From Candidatus Omnitrophota bacterium (GTDB lineage Bacteria; Omnitrophota; Gorgyraeia; Gygaellales; Profunditerraquicolaceae), in the NCBI GenBank assembly GCA_023229385.1, contig JALNZI010000011.1, positions 1 to 35,640 of the forward strand: DNA of 35,640 nucleotides. The letters are read 5' to 3'. Shown here in pieces: positions 6,188 through 14,531 of the stretch. The translations under genes and the position numbers were made by a program. The notes below the pieces were generated by a model, which was not told the DNA's origin, did no database searches, and saw nothing but the letters and a program-made list of their open reading frames with translations. How positions within the stretch are numbered: the first letter of the stretch is position 1; each line of letters opens with the position of its first letter.

Positions 6188-6212
6188 TTTTTCACCCCTT
6201 TAAACATTTTTA

Positions 6213-6431
6213 TTAATGCCACCCATAATTTTTGATACTCCTCTCAAGAGCATTATACCTATTCAATAATCGTTCATACTCTTGTAATATCTGTCTTTCT
6301 TCACGTGATAGCTCACTGAATTTCCCATTAGCAACTGCTATTAACATACTATTTGTAACTTTCTGTGAAATTTCATTCAATTGTTTTCCTGTCTTTTTCA
6401 GTTTGTCTTGTAATAATTCTAAATCACCCAT
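6213..6431 (-). CDS. Small coiled-coil protein, 72 aa
   Basis: ATG 6431 is immediately after the stop of the leaderless gene 6432-6557, with AAGGTGAAAT as ribosome binding site. Two long helices (about 2-28 and 40-68) with heptad leucines suggest a coiled-coil hairpin. Confidence 0.8.
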   Translation of the reverse strand: MGDLELLQDKLKKTGKQLNEISQKVTNSMLIAVANGKFSELSREERQILQEYERLLNRYNALERSIKNYGWH

Positions 6432-6557
6432 TTATTTCACCTTACTTAAATCTTCTTTGACTACTTGTTCACTTCCATCTTTATACGTTAACATATAGTA
6501 TATAGCATTATCCATTATTGTTAATATTTTCTTCTTTATCACAACTCTTTTTTTCAT
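6432..6557 (-). CDS. Leaderless small basic protein, 41 aa, first gene of the left-arm operon
   Basis: The TATA box of the promoter at 6578-6602 predicts a transcript start within about two bases of ATG 6557, and no ribosome binding site precedes that ATG, so it is probably leaderless. The product starts KKRVVIKKK and is beta-rich, then acidic/basic. Its stop is directly followed by the next ATG. The function is unknown. Confidence 0.65.
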   Translation of the reverse strand: MKKRVVIKKKILTIMDNAIYYMLTYKDGSEQVVKEDLSKVK

Positions 6558-6577
6558 TCTAACACATCTTGTTATCT

Positions 6578-6602
6578 TTCTTATTTAAATAAGTATCGGT
6601 GA
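6578..6602 (-). promoter_or_regulatory. Left-arm promoter (BRE + TATA)
   Basis: Minus strand ACCGATA (6600-6594) followed by CTTATTTAAATAAG. The same BRE block occurs at 20402-20408, 29606-29612, 35499-35505 and 290-296. It would drive the run of small genes from 6557 leftward. Confidence 0.8.
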
Positions 6603-6607
6603 TATAC

Positions 6608-6627
6608 ATAAAAAATAAAATAAAATA
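6608..6627 (-). terminator. T-rich terminator after the membrane-protein operon
   Basis: Directly after the stop of the 49-aa gene the minus strand is ATATTTTATTTTATTTTTTA, an archaeal oligo-T terminator. The next promoter follows at once, so the two operons are cleanly separated. Confidence 0.65.
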
Positions 6628-6777
6628 TCACCTTAACTTATCAAGTATTCCTAATGGTGCGTCTTTGCCATTTCTTAAATCTTCAAGTTCCTTTTCTTTT
6701 TTGGCAATAGCAATCCTTCTGTTTATTTCTCTTAAATGTTCTGCTTTTTCTTTTTCTAATTCTCTAACATCTTCCAT
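6628..6777 (-). CDS. Small coiled-coil protein, 49 aa
   Basis: ATG 6777 behind AAGGTGATACA. Nearly all Glu/Lys/Arg/Leu helix, with a Gly/Pro-containing tail. It closes the virion/membrane operon just before the T-rich terminator. Confidence 0.7.
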   Translation of the reverse strand: MEDVRELEKEKAEHLREINRRIAIAKKEKELEDLRNGKDAPLGILDKLR

Positions 6778-6781
6778 TGTA

Positions 6782-7132
6782 TCACCTTACTAATACTGTT
6801 GCTAATACTACTAACATGTATCCAACAAAAGCATACATGTATCTAAACATCATTAAAGGTAATAGTGTTGCATCTGTAACAGAGAAAGCAAATAAGTTAG
6901 CACATAACAATGCAATTGCAATACTCATCGTATATGAATTTGGTGATATTGTCATAAGATACCACTTACCTTTATTTAAACATATAGCCATTGCAAATGT
7001 AATTAGTATAGCAACGAACATTGGTAACACTTTGATTTCTTCTATTGGATTTACAATATAAATCATAGTTAAAAACCCAATCAAAGAGTATATGATACAT
7101 GCTAAACGTGTTACATAAACTTCTGGTTCCAT
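6782..7132 (-). CDS. Polytopic membrane protein, 116 aa
   Basis: ATG 7132 overlaps the previous stop (TAATG) and follows GGTTGATAT. Four hydrophobic helices at about residues 7-27, 33-53, 65-85 and 93-114. Part of a block of small membrane proteins downstream of the putative major virion protein; a virion-membrane or egress role is inferred. Confidence 0.8.
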   Translation of the reverse strand: MEPEVYVTRLACIIYSLIGFLTMIYIVNPIEEIKVLPMFVAILITFAMAICLNKGKWYLMTISPNSYTMSIAIALLCANLFAFSVTDATLLPLMMFRYMYAFVGYMLVVLATVLVR

Positions 7133-7404
7133 TATATCAACCCCATTATTAATATTACCCTTCCAAGACACATTCCAAGTGGCATTGTAATTAAATACAA
7201 ATAATCCCAGTGTTCAGAAAACTCTGCGTGATAATACTTTCTAATGACAATTGCTATTGTGCATAACAAAAGCATTATACTCATTATGCTATCACCTTCT
7301 GTTATCTGAAACCCAAGAATATCAATTGGCTTTAAGAACAAACCAACTAATAATCCTGTTACTCCTGAAAATATATCCCCAATTTCATCTGAAAGTCCAG
7401 ACAT
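7132..7404 (-). CDS. Membrane protein, 90 aa
   Basis: ATG 7404 behind AAGTGATAAG. Hydrophobic segments at about 13-33, 40-55 and 70-89, with a charged stretch RKYYHAEFSEHWD between the last two. Coupled to the next gene by TAATG overlap. A likely virion or virus-induced membrane component. Confidence 0.8.
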   Translation of the reverse strand: MSGLSDEIGDIFSGVTGLLVGLFLKPIDILGFQITEGDSIMSIMLLLCTIAIVIRKYYHAEFSEHWDYLYLITMPLGMCLGRVILIMGLI

Positions 7405-7408
7405 CTTA

Positions 7409-7627
7409 TCACTTCCTTATGTAATATCCAACTAACATTCCAATACTTATCCATATTGGAAAGTAATACAATGGCATTCCAAGAACAGGTATAGGTATCC
7501 AAGTATTCAAAGTTGTTGTTATTAATCCTAAATCCTGTCCAGATGCAGTTGTATATATTCTATATGCAGAGAATATTGACAATCCTGTAAATACCCCCCA
7601 ACATACAAGCCCTATTATTTTTTTCAT
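7409..7627 (-). CDS. Two-helix membrane protein, 72 aa
   Basis: ATG 7627 overlaps the upstream stop (ATGA) and follows AGGTGAAGAT. Two transmembrane helices (about 3-24 and 48-69) are separated by a polar loop. Small proteins with two hydrophobic segments are the capsid proteins of spindle-shaped archaeal viruses, so this is one candidate among several. Confidence 0.8.
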   Translation of the reverse strand: MKKIIGLVCWGVFTGLSIFSAYRIYTTASGQDLGLITTTLNTWIPIPVLGMPLYYFPIWISIGMLVGYYIRK

Positions 7628-7725
7628 ATCTTCACCTTTGTTTCACAATCTTTACATACTTTCTTCTTCTTTTTTGTTATAATCAACTTGCCACACTTTG
7701 GACAATGAAATGCTTTGTATGACAT
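7624..7725 (-). CDS. Micro zinc-ribbon protein, 33 aa
   Basis: ATG 7725 follows AGGTGGTAGATA. CPKC (8-11) and CKDC (24-27) with a lysine run between them make a minimal zinc ribbon. It sits oddly between two membrane-protein genes and overlaps both neighbours. The function is unknown. Confidence 0.75.
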   Translation of the reverse strand: MSYKAFHCPKCGKLIITKKKKKVCKDCETKVKI

Positions 7726-8114
7726 TATCTACCACCTTTCATCTTTGTTATTATGTTTTCTTTGCCCATATATACAAAATATGCAGACATTAACAATACA
7801 CCTACAAATCCACTCATTGCAGATAAAGTAGAGTTTGGTTCAAATTGTATTTTCATTTCTTCAATTATCAGAACTGAAAATATAATCGTAGCCAACATTG
7901 GAATGTCTTCAATAATATATTTTAGCCAACCATCTATATCTATTGGAATTACTGCTAAATACATAGTTACAATTATAACTGATAATACAATGTATCCATA
8001 AATTGGTTGCATACTTTTCCACATATTAAAAACTGCTTCTAACATAACAGTTAATAATAAAAATGTATAACCAGTTGCAATGGTTATACCAATACATATC
8101 TTATTATAATTCAT
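7725..8114 (-). CDS. Polytopic membrane protein, 129 aa
   Basis: ATG 8114 behind GGGTGGTAAAC. Four hydrophobic helices at about 10-30, 38-57, 68-86 and 97-117, and a basic C-terminus. It shares size and helix count with the 6782-7132 product, though I see no clear sequence match. Confidence 0.8.
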   Translation of the reverse strand: MNYNKICIGITIATGYTFLLLTVMLEAVFNMWKSMQPIYGYIVLSVIIVTMYLAVIPIDIDGWLKYIIEDIPMLATIIFSVLIIEEMKIQFEPNSTLSAMSGFVGVLLMSAYFVYMGKENIITKMKGGR

Positions 8115-8117
8115 TGT

Positions 8118-8597
8118 TTACCACCCAAATGGAGTTACATGAATTGGAATATTAGAACCCATAGCATAACTTGTAGCTATGCATATTATCCAGATTACAA
8201 AGAACCCTGATAATAATACAACTTTATGTAATATAGTGTTCTTTACTGCAAGTTCAAATGGTAAGCATATATACAAAGTTGCCATAGCACCAACTATTGG
8301 TGTAAGTCCAACTAATAAAGTTGTATTACTCATACTTGGAAACACACCAAAAAGTAATGTTATAGCCACCATAAGTATTGCAGTGAAATATATTCCTTCT
8401 TTGTTTGTCCACAATTTTGAACCACCATCTACAAAGTAGTTAATCAGTTCAACAATTAATACAACTGCAAAAGATGTTCTTGCAATTGCTTGAACTATAC
8501 TACTCAACGAAACTCCACCCTGTGAAGTTAAAGTTACATACATAGCAATAGTTGATAATACTATTGCTAATATTAAATTTTTATTGTCGTCAGCCAC
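8118..8597 (-). CDS. Polytopic membrane protein, 159 aa, likely paralogue of the upstream gene
   Basis: GTG 8597 is chosen because GGGGTGATTTA precedes it and it overlaps the upstream stop as TAGTG; the frame is open farther upstream but without a signal. Five or so hydrophobic helices. The second helix region (VSLSSIVQAIAR, then ELINYF) lines up with YDITVRQVMVAMSR, then ELFDLF in the 186-aa protein encoded just upstream, and the helix layout is the same. Confidence 0.8.
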   Translation of the reverse strand: MADDNKNLILAIVLSTIAMYVTLTSQGGVSLSSIVQAIARTSFAVVLIVELINYFVDGGSKLWTNKEGIYFTAILMVAITLLFGVFPSMSNTTLLVGLTPIVGAMATLYICLPFELAVKNTILHKVVLLSGFFVIWIICIATSYAMGSNIPIHVTPFGW

Positions 8598-9157
8598 TAA
8601 ATCACCCCATTTAATATTGGTATATTTGGTTTTGCCTTCATGATTTCTGATAAGAACATTGTCTGATATTGCCACCAAGTATCAAATGGTATCCAACCAT
8701 ATAGTAATGTTGGAAATGCACATGCACACCATATTCCAACTAATACAAAGTCGTCTGAAGTTTCTGGTATCATTACATACACACCTATTATCAATGCAAC
8801 TATCCAAGTTGCAGGACTTGATGGTAAATACATAAGACATAACACTGATACTGATATGAGTATTATTGCCCAAATCAAAACTACTTTTCCAATACGACCT
8901 GTTAATGTTGTATTATAAAAGTTGCGTATTCTATCTTTTGCGTAGAATAAGTCAAACAGTTCATATCCAAGTATTAACCACAAAGGTGCACGTGACATTG
9001 CCACCATAACTTGTCGCACTGTAATGTCGTAATTTACTTGACCTGCAATGCCCATAATTATTAGAAATCCAGCCATTGCAAATAAAGTAACAATCAGTGT
9101 TCTTATGAAAGTTCCAATAAGATACATTAAACCTTCATCGTTTTTAACTTGTGCCAT
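8597..9157 (-). CDS. Polytopic membrane protein, 186 aa
   Basis: ATG 9157 behind GGGGTGTAA. Five hydrophobic helices (about 12-38, 55-66, 90-110, 117-130 and 138-155) with a basic loop after the second. It is related in layout and in the second-helix motif to the next gene. Probably a virion-membrane or assembly protein. Confidence 0.8.
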   Translation of the reverse strand: MAQVKNDEGLMYLIGTFIRTLIVTLFAMAGFLIIMGIAGQVNYDITVRQVMVAMSRAPLWLILGYELFDLFYAKDRIRNFYNTTLTGRIGKVVLIWAIILISVSVLCLMYLPSSPATWIVALIIGVYVMIPETSDDFVLVGIWCACAFPTLLYGWIPFDTWWQYQTMFLSEIMKAKPNIPILNGVI

Positions 9158-9159
9158 TT

Positions 9160-9306
9160 TTACACCCCAATTATATTTAATATTCCTTTGATAAAATCCA
9201 TTCCTTTGTCAATCCAACTTGGTAGTTTGCTAACAAAATTGGATATGACAGGAATTAATTTATCAATAGCATTATTTATTTGATTTATTATATTTGATAT
9301 ATCCAT
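9160..9306 (-). CDS. Small amphipathic protein, 48 aa
   Basis: A 48-codon frame from ATG 9306 with AGGTGGTTAA. Asn/Ile-rich helix, then LPSWIDKGMDFIKGILNIIG, an amphipathic helix of the kind that lies on membranes. It lies inside the membrane-protein block. Confidence 0.7.
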   Translation of the reverse strand: MDISNIINQINNAIDKLIPVISNFVSKLPSWIDKGMDFIKGILNIIGV

Positions 9307-9537
9307 TTAACCACCTAATACATTTATTGTTATCTTAACAACCCATTCTTGGACTGCAGATACAAATTCAAAACCCAATCCCCAGAAGAATTCACCTATC
9401 AAATGGGAATTAAGTTTTGCGTATTCTAATATTCTTGTTACCATAGCAAAGTATTCTGGTATTGCATGAGCATACGCAGATATACAAAGTGTAACAACAA
9501 AGAATATTAAAACTGATATTCCAATTTCTTTGAACAC
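9307..9537 (-). CDS. Membrane protein, 76 aa, GTG start
   Basis: GTG 9537 follows AGGTGATTTATA and overlaps the stop of the large surface protein gene (TAGTG). A hydrophobic helix at 5-25 and a second moderately hydrophobic C-terminal half. The tight coupling suggests a partner of the surface protein. Confidence 0.8.
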   Translation of the reverse strand: MFKEIGISVLIFFVVTLCISAYAHAIPEYFAMVTRILEYAKLNSHLIGEFFWGLGFEFVSAVQEWVVKITINVLGG

Positions 9538-12500
9538 TATAAATCACCTATGAAATCTTTTACATATTGATTTAATTCAGTTATTGTTTCACTTGGTGCT
9601 ATCCAAAGAAATGCTACACCTATTACAAACACTAATACTCCTATGAGAACACCCGACCTTCCAACTACTAATGAGAGTAGAATTCCTGCTATTAAACTTA
9701 CAATTGCAAGTATCAATATAGCATAGCCATTACTTTCCAAGAATGCAAGTATCTTTGCCCAGAAATCACCAGTTGCTCCACATGGAATTGTAATTATATA
9801 TGCTTTTTCTTTAGTTGTTGCGTCAACTAAAGTTGGTGCACCCCAACTACTAATGAATTCGCCATTGTTAAAACTACCAGTCTTTTCATAGTCATCAATT
9901 CTAACTTTGTAATTTATTGTTCTATTTGGTAATCCAACATTGTAATAACGTAGATACACCGAACCACCCTGTTCATATTCATTATAAACAAAGTAATTTG
10001 CTATTGGCATTCCACTTATTATAATATGGTCTATCAATGTTGTTTCAGTTACTCTTTGACCTTTGTAATAAAACTGTCCATTTTTAAACAATGGTGCATG
10101 TATTGTTGCATTATTAACTGTCCACCACAAGTCAACTTCTGTTTCATGTGTTTGTAACTTTTCAATTGCACACTTATCACCAACTGAAATCTTTACCCAA
10201 GTTTCATAGTATTTTATTTCTTGAACAGGAACTACTGGTGGATTTGGGTCATCAGGGGGAACTTCTACACTACCACAACCTGCACCAGAACAACTAAATA
10301 TACCTGTTCCATAATCATAATTGTATACTACATCATCTGAATATACATAGTTTATTACTACAGGTGCACTTTGTATCCATTGTGTTCCATCTTCTCTTGT
10401 TACACTAATTTGAACTCTAAAGCTATCATATATACATATACTTTGCTCAGGGATATACCATGTTATTTCACCATCTGCATTGAACACACCATTTTCTTTA
10501 TCTGTTGTTAGTTTAAATTCTTTATCTTCAATATTTGCAACCCAAAATGAATAAGAATGTTTCATAGATTTTTCAGTATCAGTTTCTTTACTGTTATAAA
10601 CATGTAATCCTATCTTTTGAATACATTTAGCAAAGTCAATTTCAATATAACCACGGTCAAAATCTTTCTCTGTAATTATATACCAAAACTTTTTGTTTAC
10701 ACCATTCAAAGTTATATCAAAATACCAGTAACCATCTTCAAGTATTATGTCATTCCAAGTAATTGAATTCAAATTATTAATTGCATAAAATGATGTTTCT
10801 GGTATGACTCTCAATTGACTACACTGTTCTGGATTTCCAATAGTATTACACGAATATTTAGTTGCTTTTGCTTTTACATTTGCACCAGTTGGAATTCCAG
10901 TATCTGAATTTTTAAGAATTATCCTCAAAGTTTTAAGATTACTATTATTAAAATCAAGATTTTTAAAATCGTAAGTAAATTCAGATTTTCCTTCACTATT
11001 TGGTTTTATAAACAAATATGTATTATACTTTTTAATCATATTCTGTCCATTTACTGGCTTTTCCCATACAAGTTCTACTCTATGATTACCAACTGGAATA
11101 TTCTCAATATCAGCAACAGTAATACCATTTTGTGCATTACATGAACACACAGACTTTTGTTGATTTTGATTTTCAATTGGCGTGTCATAAACAATTGTAG
11201 TCAAAGAATATTTATTATCACAAGACCACAAGTTACCACAATGGACACCATCTATAATATTTAATCCATCTTTTGTATCAATACCAGTAACAGATAAAGT
11301 TCCTTTTTGCCCATAATATGGATTATCTGGATTAAATGGGTCAATAACGTCTGGATTAGTGATACGTGGGTCAGTAAATGGATTAGTATCAGGTTTATCT
11401 GGTGGAGTGTCAGGTTCATCTGGTGGATTAACATTTTGACATACAACGCAATTACCACACTCTGGACTTGATTTCACTATATCATCAACAGACTGATAAA
11501 CATATCTTATTATTGATACTGTTCCTTCTTCTCTTTCATCTGATTTACACGGAACATATTTAGTCGTTACATTTATTTCAATTGGTAAGCTAATACCAGA
11601 AAAAGAAATATTTTCTTTAGTTTGTTTATCTGGATAAGTCCTTTTATACAAATCTTGACATTCTGGACAAGATAACTTCTTAACTGTAACAGGAACACAT
11701 ATTCCATTTTCACATACTGTCCCACTTGGACATGTTCCACATGAATTATCAACAAACTGATTATTTACTGAAACTACCCATTTATTATCCCCACATTTAA
11801 CATCTTTTGTTTCCAATGTTGAAAAGTTTATCACATTTTTTTTATTAATTGAACTTGATATGCCATATAATCTTCCAGCAATAGAAACTTCACATGTTCC
11901 AGAATTAACATTTGGTATTTCTATCCAAGCAACATTCCACTTCATTTGTTTGTGTGCTTCTCTATCAAAGAATGACCATAACTTATCAACAAATGATTGC
12001 GTATACAAAACTGGGTCAACAGTTACTGTTCCGTTATGTCTTATACCCATACTATCCTTTACAGAAACAGACCACGCAACATAAGGATAGTCAGATATAT
12101 CTTCAATATTACCATCTATTAAAAGTCCAATCCGTATATTACACTTTTTTCCATGTTCAACATAATCACTGGGATTTACACCTACATAAACATCAACAGG
12201 ATATTCTATTTGTTCACCAGTAAAAGTATATTTTCCTTTTGAATATAATTGAAGTGTAGCTGTATATTTACTACCATCATGAACAAATGGTGCAAAAGCA
12301 ATTCCTACTTCAGCATCATCTAATAATTGCTGAATTTTTGGAGTAACAGTTTCAGCTGAATATAATAATCCATTAGTTGTATGTTCAAGCATTAATACAA
12401 CTGTTTGACCAACTTCAATCCTGTCTTTATCAGCAATTATTCTATACATATTACTTCCAGAAGACGAAGCAACATTTATTGCAAATGCTTGACCAGTATC

Positions 12501-13382
12501 AGAATATTCTGTTCCACCATAAGTTCCATAAACAATTATATCACCTGAAGTTGCTCCAGTTGGAACATTAAATTCATAAGAGTATGTATTTGCACCATCA
12601 TCTGTAATATCTCCATCAGCAACGACTTCTACTCCATTTAGTTTTACTGATTTTGAAGTCAAAACTTCTTTTCCACTATCACAACTATCTTCTAAATAAA
12701 ATGAACCTGTAATAGTATCTCCAACATATCCAGAAGTTTCATTTAAAGTATGGTTCATCGTATAAGTTGAAGTGCATAGTGGATTTCCATCTGCTCCAAC
12801 CTTTTCATCTGCTTGCCAAATATAAACATTATCTATATAAGCATCATCAGTTTGACCCATAAATTGAATTCCGAAAATAGTAAAATTCATGGAGTCATAA
12901 TCGCCAAGAGCGACAGGTTTATAAGTATTCCAAATTTCACTTAAGGTCATACCAGATAAACCCTCAACTGGAAAATTATATATGTTATAATCTGAATTTG
13001 TCCCATCACCCATATAAAATGCAGGATATGCATCAACTCCAGTTTTACAAAACCTTAAGAAAATATTTTTAACTCCCGAAGCATCATAATATAATGTTTG
13101 TGTGTTATCTGGGTTAATAGAAACCGAAAGAGTAGCATTATATTTTATAACGGAATAATGTGCCCCACCAGAATATTTTGCAGATTGTGTTCCACTGTCC
13201 CAAAACCAATTTGCAACAGGTGAATATAATCCCCAACCATTTATATTACTATCAAATGTGGAATTACTAATTAAATTAGTTGCACTTGCACTAACCTCAT
13301 TAGTATTAAATCCTAAATCAATAACTCCAAATATTGAAAAGAATAATAATGCTATTAAAAAAATGTTTGTATAATTCTTCAT
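9537..13382 (-). CDS. Large secreted, membrane-anchored surface protein, 1281 aa, likely receptor-binding spike
   Basis: The largest gene; ATG 13382 behind GGAGTGTGA. A signal peptide (1 to about 31) precedes a galactose-binding-like/CBM-type domain: NSTFDSNINGW at 40-50 and a closing DAYIDNVYI at 180-188. Ig-like beta domains follow (about 205-300 and onward), then a Cys-rich section (about 530-650) containing CGTCPSGTVCENGIC, a Pro/Asp-rich linker (about 652-690), more beta domains, a second Pro-rich linker and two C-terminal transmembrane helices (about 1210-1265). Many N-x-S/T sites suggest glycosylation. Such design fits a virion spike that binds host surface sugars or S-layer. It lies between the major virion protein gene and the small membrane proteins. 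Confidence 0.85.
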   Translation of the reverse strand: MKNYTNIFLIALLFFSIFGVIDLGFNTNEVSASATNLISNSTFDSNINGWGLYSPVANWFWDSGTQSAKYSGGAHYSVIKYNATLSVSINPDNTQTLYYDASGVKNIFLRFCKTGVDAYPAFYMGDGTNSDYNIYNFPVEGLSGMTLSEIWNTYKPVALGDYDSMNFTIFGIQFMGQTDDAYIDNVYIWQADEKVGADGNPLCTSTYTMNHTLNETSGYVGDTITGSFYLEDSCDSGKEVLTSKSVKLNGVEVVADGDITDDGANTYSYEFNVPTGATSGDIIVYGTYGGTEYSDTGQAFAINVASSSGSNMYRIIADKDRIEVGQTVVLMLEHTTNGLLYSAETVTPKIQQLLDDAEVGIAFAPFVHDGSKYTATLQLYSKGKYTFTGEQIEYPVDVYVGVNPSDYVEHGKKCNIRIGLLIDGNIEDISDYPYVAWSVSVKDSMGIRHNGTVTVDPVLYTQSFVDKLWSFFDREAHKQMKWNVAWIEIPNVNSGTCEVSIAGRLYGISSSINKKNVINFSTLETKDVKCGDNKWVVSVNNQFVDNSCGTCPSGTVCENGICVPVTVKKLSCPECQDLYKRTYPDKQTKENISFSGISLPIEINVTTKYVPCKSDEREEGTVSIIRYVYQSVDDIVKSSPECGNCVVCQNVNPPDEPDTPPDKPDTNPFTDPRITNPDVIDPFNPDNPYYGQKGTLSVTGIDTKDGLNIIDGVHCGNLWSCDNKYSLTTIVYDTPIENQNQQKSVCSCNAQNGITVADIENIPVGNHRVELVWEKPVNGQNMIKKYNTYLFIKPNSEGKSEFTYDFKNLDFNNSNLKTLRIILKNSDTGIPTGANVKAKATKYSCNTIGNPEQCSQLRVIPETSFYAINNLNSITWNDIILEDGYWYFDITLNGVNKKFWYIITEKDFDRGYIEIDFAKCIQKIGLHVYNSKETDTEKSMKHSYSFWVANIEDKEFKLTTDKENGVFNADGEITWYIPEQSICIYDSFRVQISVTREDGTQWIQSAPVVINYVYSDDVVYNYDYGTGIFSCSGAGCGSVEVPPDDPNPPVVPVQEIKYYETWVKISVGDKCAIEKLQTHETEVDLWWTVNNATIHAPLFKNGQFYYKGQRVTETTLIDHIIISGMPIANYFVYNEYEQGGSVYLRYYNVGLPNRTINYKVRIDDYEKTGSFNNGEFISSWGAPTLVDATTKEKAYIITIPCGATGDFWAKILAFLESNGYAILILAIVSLIAGILLSLVVGRSGVLIGVLVFVIGVAFLWIAPSETITELNQYVKDFIGDL

Positions 13383-13400
13383 AATTTTTCACACTCCATT

Positions 13401-13414
13401 AAAAAATAAAAAAA
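13401..13414 (-). terminator. T-rich partial terminator after the major virion protein gene
   Basis: The minus strand between the two genes reads as two T-runs (T7-A-T6) followed within a few bases by the ribosome binding site of the next gene. It probably ends most transcripts after the abundant upstream protein and lets some read through to the spike gene. Confidence 0.6.
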
Positions 13415-13430
13415 TATTTATTTAAACAAT

Positions 13431-14411
13431 TTAACCTGAAACAGTTCCAATTGTTACTGTATCAATTGTAGAACCAACTACAGACTTAAAAATATTTACA
13501 TCAGCAATTGTTGGCTTATTGTATGTAATCAAAGTTACATTAACATCACCAGTTGCCATAGCACCAGCATTGTCCTGTATCTGAATTTCTGCAGTTCCAC
13601 CAGAAAGTCCATTCTTAAAAGCAAAGAAGAAGTTATCTGTATCATTGTTTGCAAATTCTGCTCCATAGGTTACATTTTTGTAAATAACTTTTATAGCGTC
13701 AACTTCGTTTGAACCTGACAAATCTTCAATGTTCCAAACTGGATACCTGTTTCCTTCAGGCATTACAGAACCAATTATTGTTACATAAGACCTGTATGAT
13801 GCATTTGCACTTATAGTTGCAAAGTCTAAATCAGTTTCAACAATCTTATATGTTGAAGTAACTGATAGTGGTATTTCTACAAGTGAACCGAAATCTGCAG
13901 CCTGTTGTCTACATTCAGAATATACATTATCTCTTAAGTCAATGTAGTATCCTTCAAAGCCACTTGGCTTTGTGTATAAAACTGGTATCTTTCCCTGATT
14001 AAGAATGTTCTTGAAATCAGTTCTATCACAAACTTCAGTTCCATTGGTTGATGCAACTGTTGTAGTCTTAACTGCTTGTGAGTTCTCATAATCATATGTG
14101 CCTAAAGCATTTGCATATGTTGCTGGAACTGCATGCAATTCAATACTATCACCAGTTCTTCTGCCACCGTAATAAGTAACAGCTAACCAATTTTCATTCA
14201 TTATCTGCCCCTGCACACCACAGGTTCCGTTTACAGCACTAAAAGCAGAGCCAGTATTCTGGTTCTGATTATTCTGGTTCCAGTTATTGTTATTATTATT
14301 GTTGTTCTGCATGGTTGCTACATCTCTCCACGTATCAACTACATAGATTGCTGTAAAAACCACAGCTACTGCAACAATAACAGCAATAACCTGTTTTGAA
14401 TTAAATCCCAT
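13431..14411 (-). CDS. Putative major virion (capsid/envelope) protein, 326 aa
   Basis: ATG 14411 behind GGAGTTGA. One N-terminal hydrophobic helix (about 8-26), an Asn/Gln-rich low-complexity linker with eight consecutive Asn (about 36-52), then a Thr/Val/Gly-rich beta domain with four Cys and several N-x-S/T sites. The gene is visibly less A+T rich than its neighbours, has its own strong promoter with a structured leader, and is closed by T-tracts, all suggesting very high expression. The helix lacks a classic signal-peptidase site, and SKQ before it recalls pilin-type signals. No homologue recognised; capsid role is inferred from context. Confidence 0.8.
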   Translation of the reverse strand: MGFNSKQVIAVIVAVAVVFTAIYVVDTWRDVATMQNNNNNNNNWNQNNQNQNTGSAFSAVNGTCGVQGQIMNENWLAVTYYGGRRTGDSIELHAVPATYANALGTYDYENSQAVKTTTVASTNGTEVCDRTDFKNILNQGKIPVLYTKPSGFEGYYIDLRDNVYSECRQQAADFGSLVEIPLSVTSTYKIVETDLDFATISANASYRSYVTIIGSVMPEGNRYPVWNIEDLSGSNEVDAIKVIYKNVTYGAEFANNDTDNFFFAFKNGLSGGTAEIQIQDNAGAMATGDVNVTLITYNKPTIADVNIFKSVVGSTIDTVTIGTVSG

Positions 14412-14515
14412 ATATATTCAACTCCTGATTACTGTATTTATGTGGTCTTAAACAGTAATTCAGACTTTGCTTGACCACAACAAGCAATAGTATATAAACT
14501 CCCTTCTTTATAAAG
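14412..14515 (-). promoter_or_regulatory. Strong promoter and structured leader of the virion protein gene
   Basis: The TATA box TTTATATA lies at 14498-14491, and a second TATA-like CTTTATAAAG lies just upstream. There is no ACCGAWA block, unlike the other promoters. A 7-bp inverted repeat (14467-14473 with 14481-14487) overlaps the predicted start site near 14468. The leader of about 57 nt contains an 8-bp hairpin (14428-14435 with 14452-14459) ending two bases before GGAG. This looks like a late promoter with leader stabilisation or translational control. Confidence 0.65.
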
Positions 14516-14531
14516 GTAGTGGATTTTAGTA

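Noticed and set aside
8682..8873. 63-aa frame overlapping the 186-aa membrane protein
   Set aside because: Shadow frame of the larger gene without its own start signal.
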